Origin: Caryophanales bacterium UBA1624
Lineage (GTDB): Bacteria; Bacillota_I; Bacilli_A; RFN20; CAG-826
Assembly: GCA_002321395.1 (NCBI GenBank)
Contig: DCMK01000037.1
Location: 15,989 to 21,942 of the forward strand
DNA: 5,954 bases
Reading direction: 5' to 3'
Position numbers and translations under genes: made by a program. This document shows positions 4,657 to 5,954 of the stretch, one piece after another. The notes under the pieces were generated by a model. The model was given only the letters and a program-made list of their open reading frames with translations. It did no database searches and had not been told where the DNA came from. Each line of letters begins with the position of its first letter. Within the stretch, counting starts at the first letter, position 1.

Positions 4657-5954
4657 ATGAGGTACTTTCTTAAGAAGACGACGCCATCGAAAAAGGGGAC
4701 GTATTTGCAGATCTACAGAACCAATTACGTGCCGGGAAAGGGCAACCAAAACAAATCGTACAAGGCCCTCGGGTATGTCGACGAGCTCAAGGCCAAGGGC
4801 ATCGAAGACCCCATAGAATACGCCAAGGGCCTGATCGATGGGCTGAATGGGCAGCACAAGTTGCTCAAGGAGAAGCAAATCGGGGATGACTCCACAAGCA
4901 AAAACGCTGGGTATTTCCTGGCCAAAGCCATGTTCGATGCCCTTGGCATGGACAGGGATCTGGACATCGTGGCCTCCTCTTACAAAAGCCAATACGAATT
5001 CGCCCCGTTCCTGAGGTCGCTGACGTACGCGCAGATCGTCGACCCCGGAAGCAAGCTGAAGATGTACAGGGACACCATCCCGAATCTATACGGGGCGGGG
5101 CGGTACACCTACGACCAGATACTGGACGGGGTCAACTTCATAGGCGGCGATTTCCACAAATACATCGAGGTCATGAACCACCACATAGGCAAGAGATACG
5201 GGAGGAACCTGGGCATCGGCTATTTCGATTGCACCAATTACTATTTCGAGATCGACGAAGAGGACGAATACCGGAGGAAAGGGCCCTCCAAGGAAAACAG
5301 GCACGACCCGATCATCGGCCAGTCCCTGCTGCTGGACGCCGACATGATCCCGCTGGACATGGAGCTGTATCCGGGGAGCGAAAGCGAAAAGCCGCACCTG
5401 AGGGGCAGGATCGAGGACATGAAGGTTAGGAACGGCGTGTCCGGGAGGGTGATCCAAGTCGCCGACAAGGGGCTGAACTGCGCCAGGAACATCTATGCGG
5501 CGGTGATGGAGGCCGATGACGGCTACATCTTCTCCAAGTCGGTTCATGGGAAGAACCTGAGCGACGCCGAGAGGAAATGGGTCCTCCTGGATGACGACGG
5601 CGTCAATAGGTGGACCGCCGTCAAGGACGAATCCGGGCATGTCAAATACCGCTACAAGGAATGCATCGACGACTTCGAATACAAATGCAAGATCGAGCCC
5701 GGCGACAAGAGGGAGGTGAAATTCAAGGTCAGGGAAAAGCGCGTCGTCACCTACAACCCGAAGCTCGCCTCCAAGCAAAGAAGGGAGATCACGAGGATGG
5801 TCGAGCGCCTCCAAAGCAAAATCGCGTGCAAGGAAGCGGTCAGGGAGGAGCTCGGCGATTCGGTCAAGTACGTCAACCTCGAAGCCAAAACCGTCGAAGG
5901 GGAAAAGGTGAAAATCGCCGTCAGCCTGGACCAAAAGAAGATCGACGAAGACCT
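4657..5954 (+). CDS. IS1634-family DDE transposase, 3'-truncated by the window
   Basis: The first 432 codons of a transposase; the frame is open to the window edge. IS1634 enzymes (IS4 clan) are roughly 550-600 residues, so the C-terminal quarter is missing from view. Visible marks are GYFDCTNYYFEI with the first catalytic Asp (D191), PIIGQSLLLDADMIPLDMELYPG (218-240, a conserved strand pair of the RNase H-like fold), VIQVADKGL with the second catalytic Asp (D270), and YNPKLASKQRREI (366-378). The Y-R-E-K block carrying the catalytic Glu would lie beyond the edge, so activity cannot be judged. I chose ATG 4657 after GGAG at 4641; an ATG at 4649 hits a stop after three codons. Of 27 Arg codons, 19 are AGG by hand count, against 0 of 4 in the LOG gene and 1 of 3 in the Ig-like gene, which suggests horizontal origin. 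Confidence 0.9.
   Translation, partial: MRYFLKKTTPSKKGTYLQIYRTNYVPGKGNQNKSYKALGYVDELKAKGIEDPIEYAKGLIDGLNGQHKLLKEKQIGDDSTSKNAGYFLAKAMFDALGMDRDLDIVASSYKSQYEFAPFLRSLTYAQIVDPGSKLKMYRDTIPNLYGAGRYTYDQILDGVNFIGGDFHKYIEVMNHHIGKRYGRNLGIGYFDCTNYYFEIDEEDEYRRKGPSKENRHDPIIGQSLLLDADMIPLDMELYPGSESEKPHLRGRIEDMKVRNGVSGRVIQVADKGLNCARNIYAAVMEADDGYIFSKSVHGKNLSDAERKWVLLDDDGVNRWTAVKDESGHVKYRYKECIDDFEYKCKIEPGDKREVKFKVREKRVVTYNPKLASKQRREITRMVERLQSKIACKEAVREELGDSVKYVNLEAKTVEGEKVKIAVSLDQKKIDED

Larger units (their letters stand above)
4532..5954 (+). mobile_element. IS1634-family insertion sequence, left part
   Basis: The transposase gene at 4657 and the AT-rich control region before it form the left portion of an insertion sequence that leaves the window on the right. 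I set the left boundary at the outer copy of the inverted repeat TTAACACCACA (4532-4542), on the inference that it is the terminal repeat. The right end, its repeat and any target-site duplication are outside the window, so the boundary is unproven; it could lie further left. Confidence 0.6.

Noticed and set aside
5086..5934. 282-codon open frame on the minus strand inside the transposase
   Set aside because: It is antisense to the transposase, which carries recognisable DDE motifs. The translation is low-complexity (V, D, F, P, L) as expected for the complement of GC-rich coding sequence.
1..5954. CRISPR array, tRNA, rRNA or defence-gene cluster
   Set aside because: No regularly spaced repeats, tRNA-like cloverleaf or known defence enzyme was seen. 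Only one transposase and ordinary metabolic genes are recognisable.

Overview
The window looks like a stretch of a bacterial chromosome, probably Bacillota or a related low-rank Bacilli/Clostridia lineage from a host-associated setting. This is inference from gene content: a DUF3737 beta-helix protein next to a PatB/MalY-type aminotransferase, a short GCCYG-type Lgt-like membrane protein, an IS1634-type transposase, and intrinsic terminators with T-tracts. The coding DNA is moderately GC-rich, while the intergenic stretch at about 4500-4656 is strikingly AT-rich. No taxonomic marker gene is present.

Layout. Positions 1-1263 (+) hold the 3' part of a secreted or surface beta-sandwich protein with two tandem Ig-like modules. 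It ends at a bidirectional hairpin terminator shared with the convergent gene to its right. Positions 1308-3304 (-) are a two-gene operon: a DUF3737 right-handed beta-helix protein is upstream, and its stop codon overlaps the start of a PLP-dependent C-S lyase (patB/malY family). An 85-bp divergent region with overlapping candidate promoters separates this operon from a LOG-family nucleotide phosphoribohydrolase at 3390-3944 (+). That gene ends in a strong intrinsic terminator whose 3' arm lies inside the last codons of the convergent Lgt-like gene (3961-4476, -).

The Lgt-like protein lacks the N-terminal third of its family and several catalytic residues known from canonical Lgt. About 55 bp beyond its start codon begins what I take to be the left end of an insertion sequence. 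The element runs off the right edge: an 11-bp inverted repeat pair at 4532/4630, a 20-bp perfect palindrome, a near-consensus promoter, and the first 432 codons of an IS1634-family (IS4-clan DDE) transposase whose arginine codons are mostly AGG, unlike its neighbours.

Taken together, most of the window is ordinary metabolism and housekeeping (sulfur amino acids, nucleotide hydrolysis). The parts worth a second look are the IS control region, the possible truncation of the Lgt-like gene, and the tightly overlapping divergent promoters. I did not find a convincing new defence or other multi-gene system.
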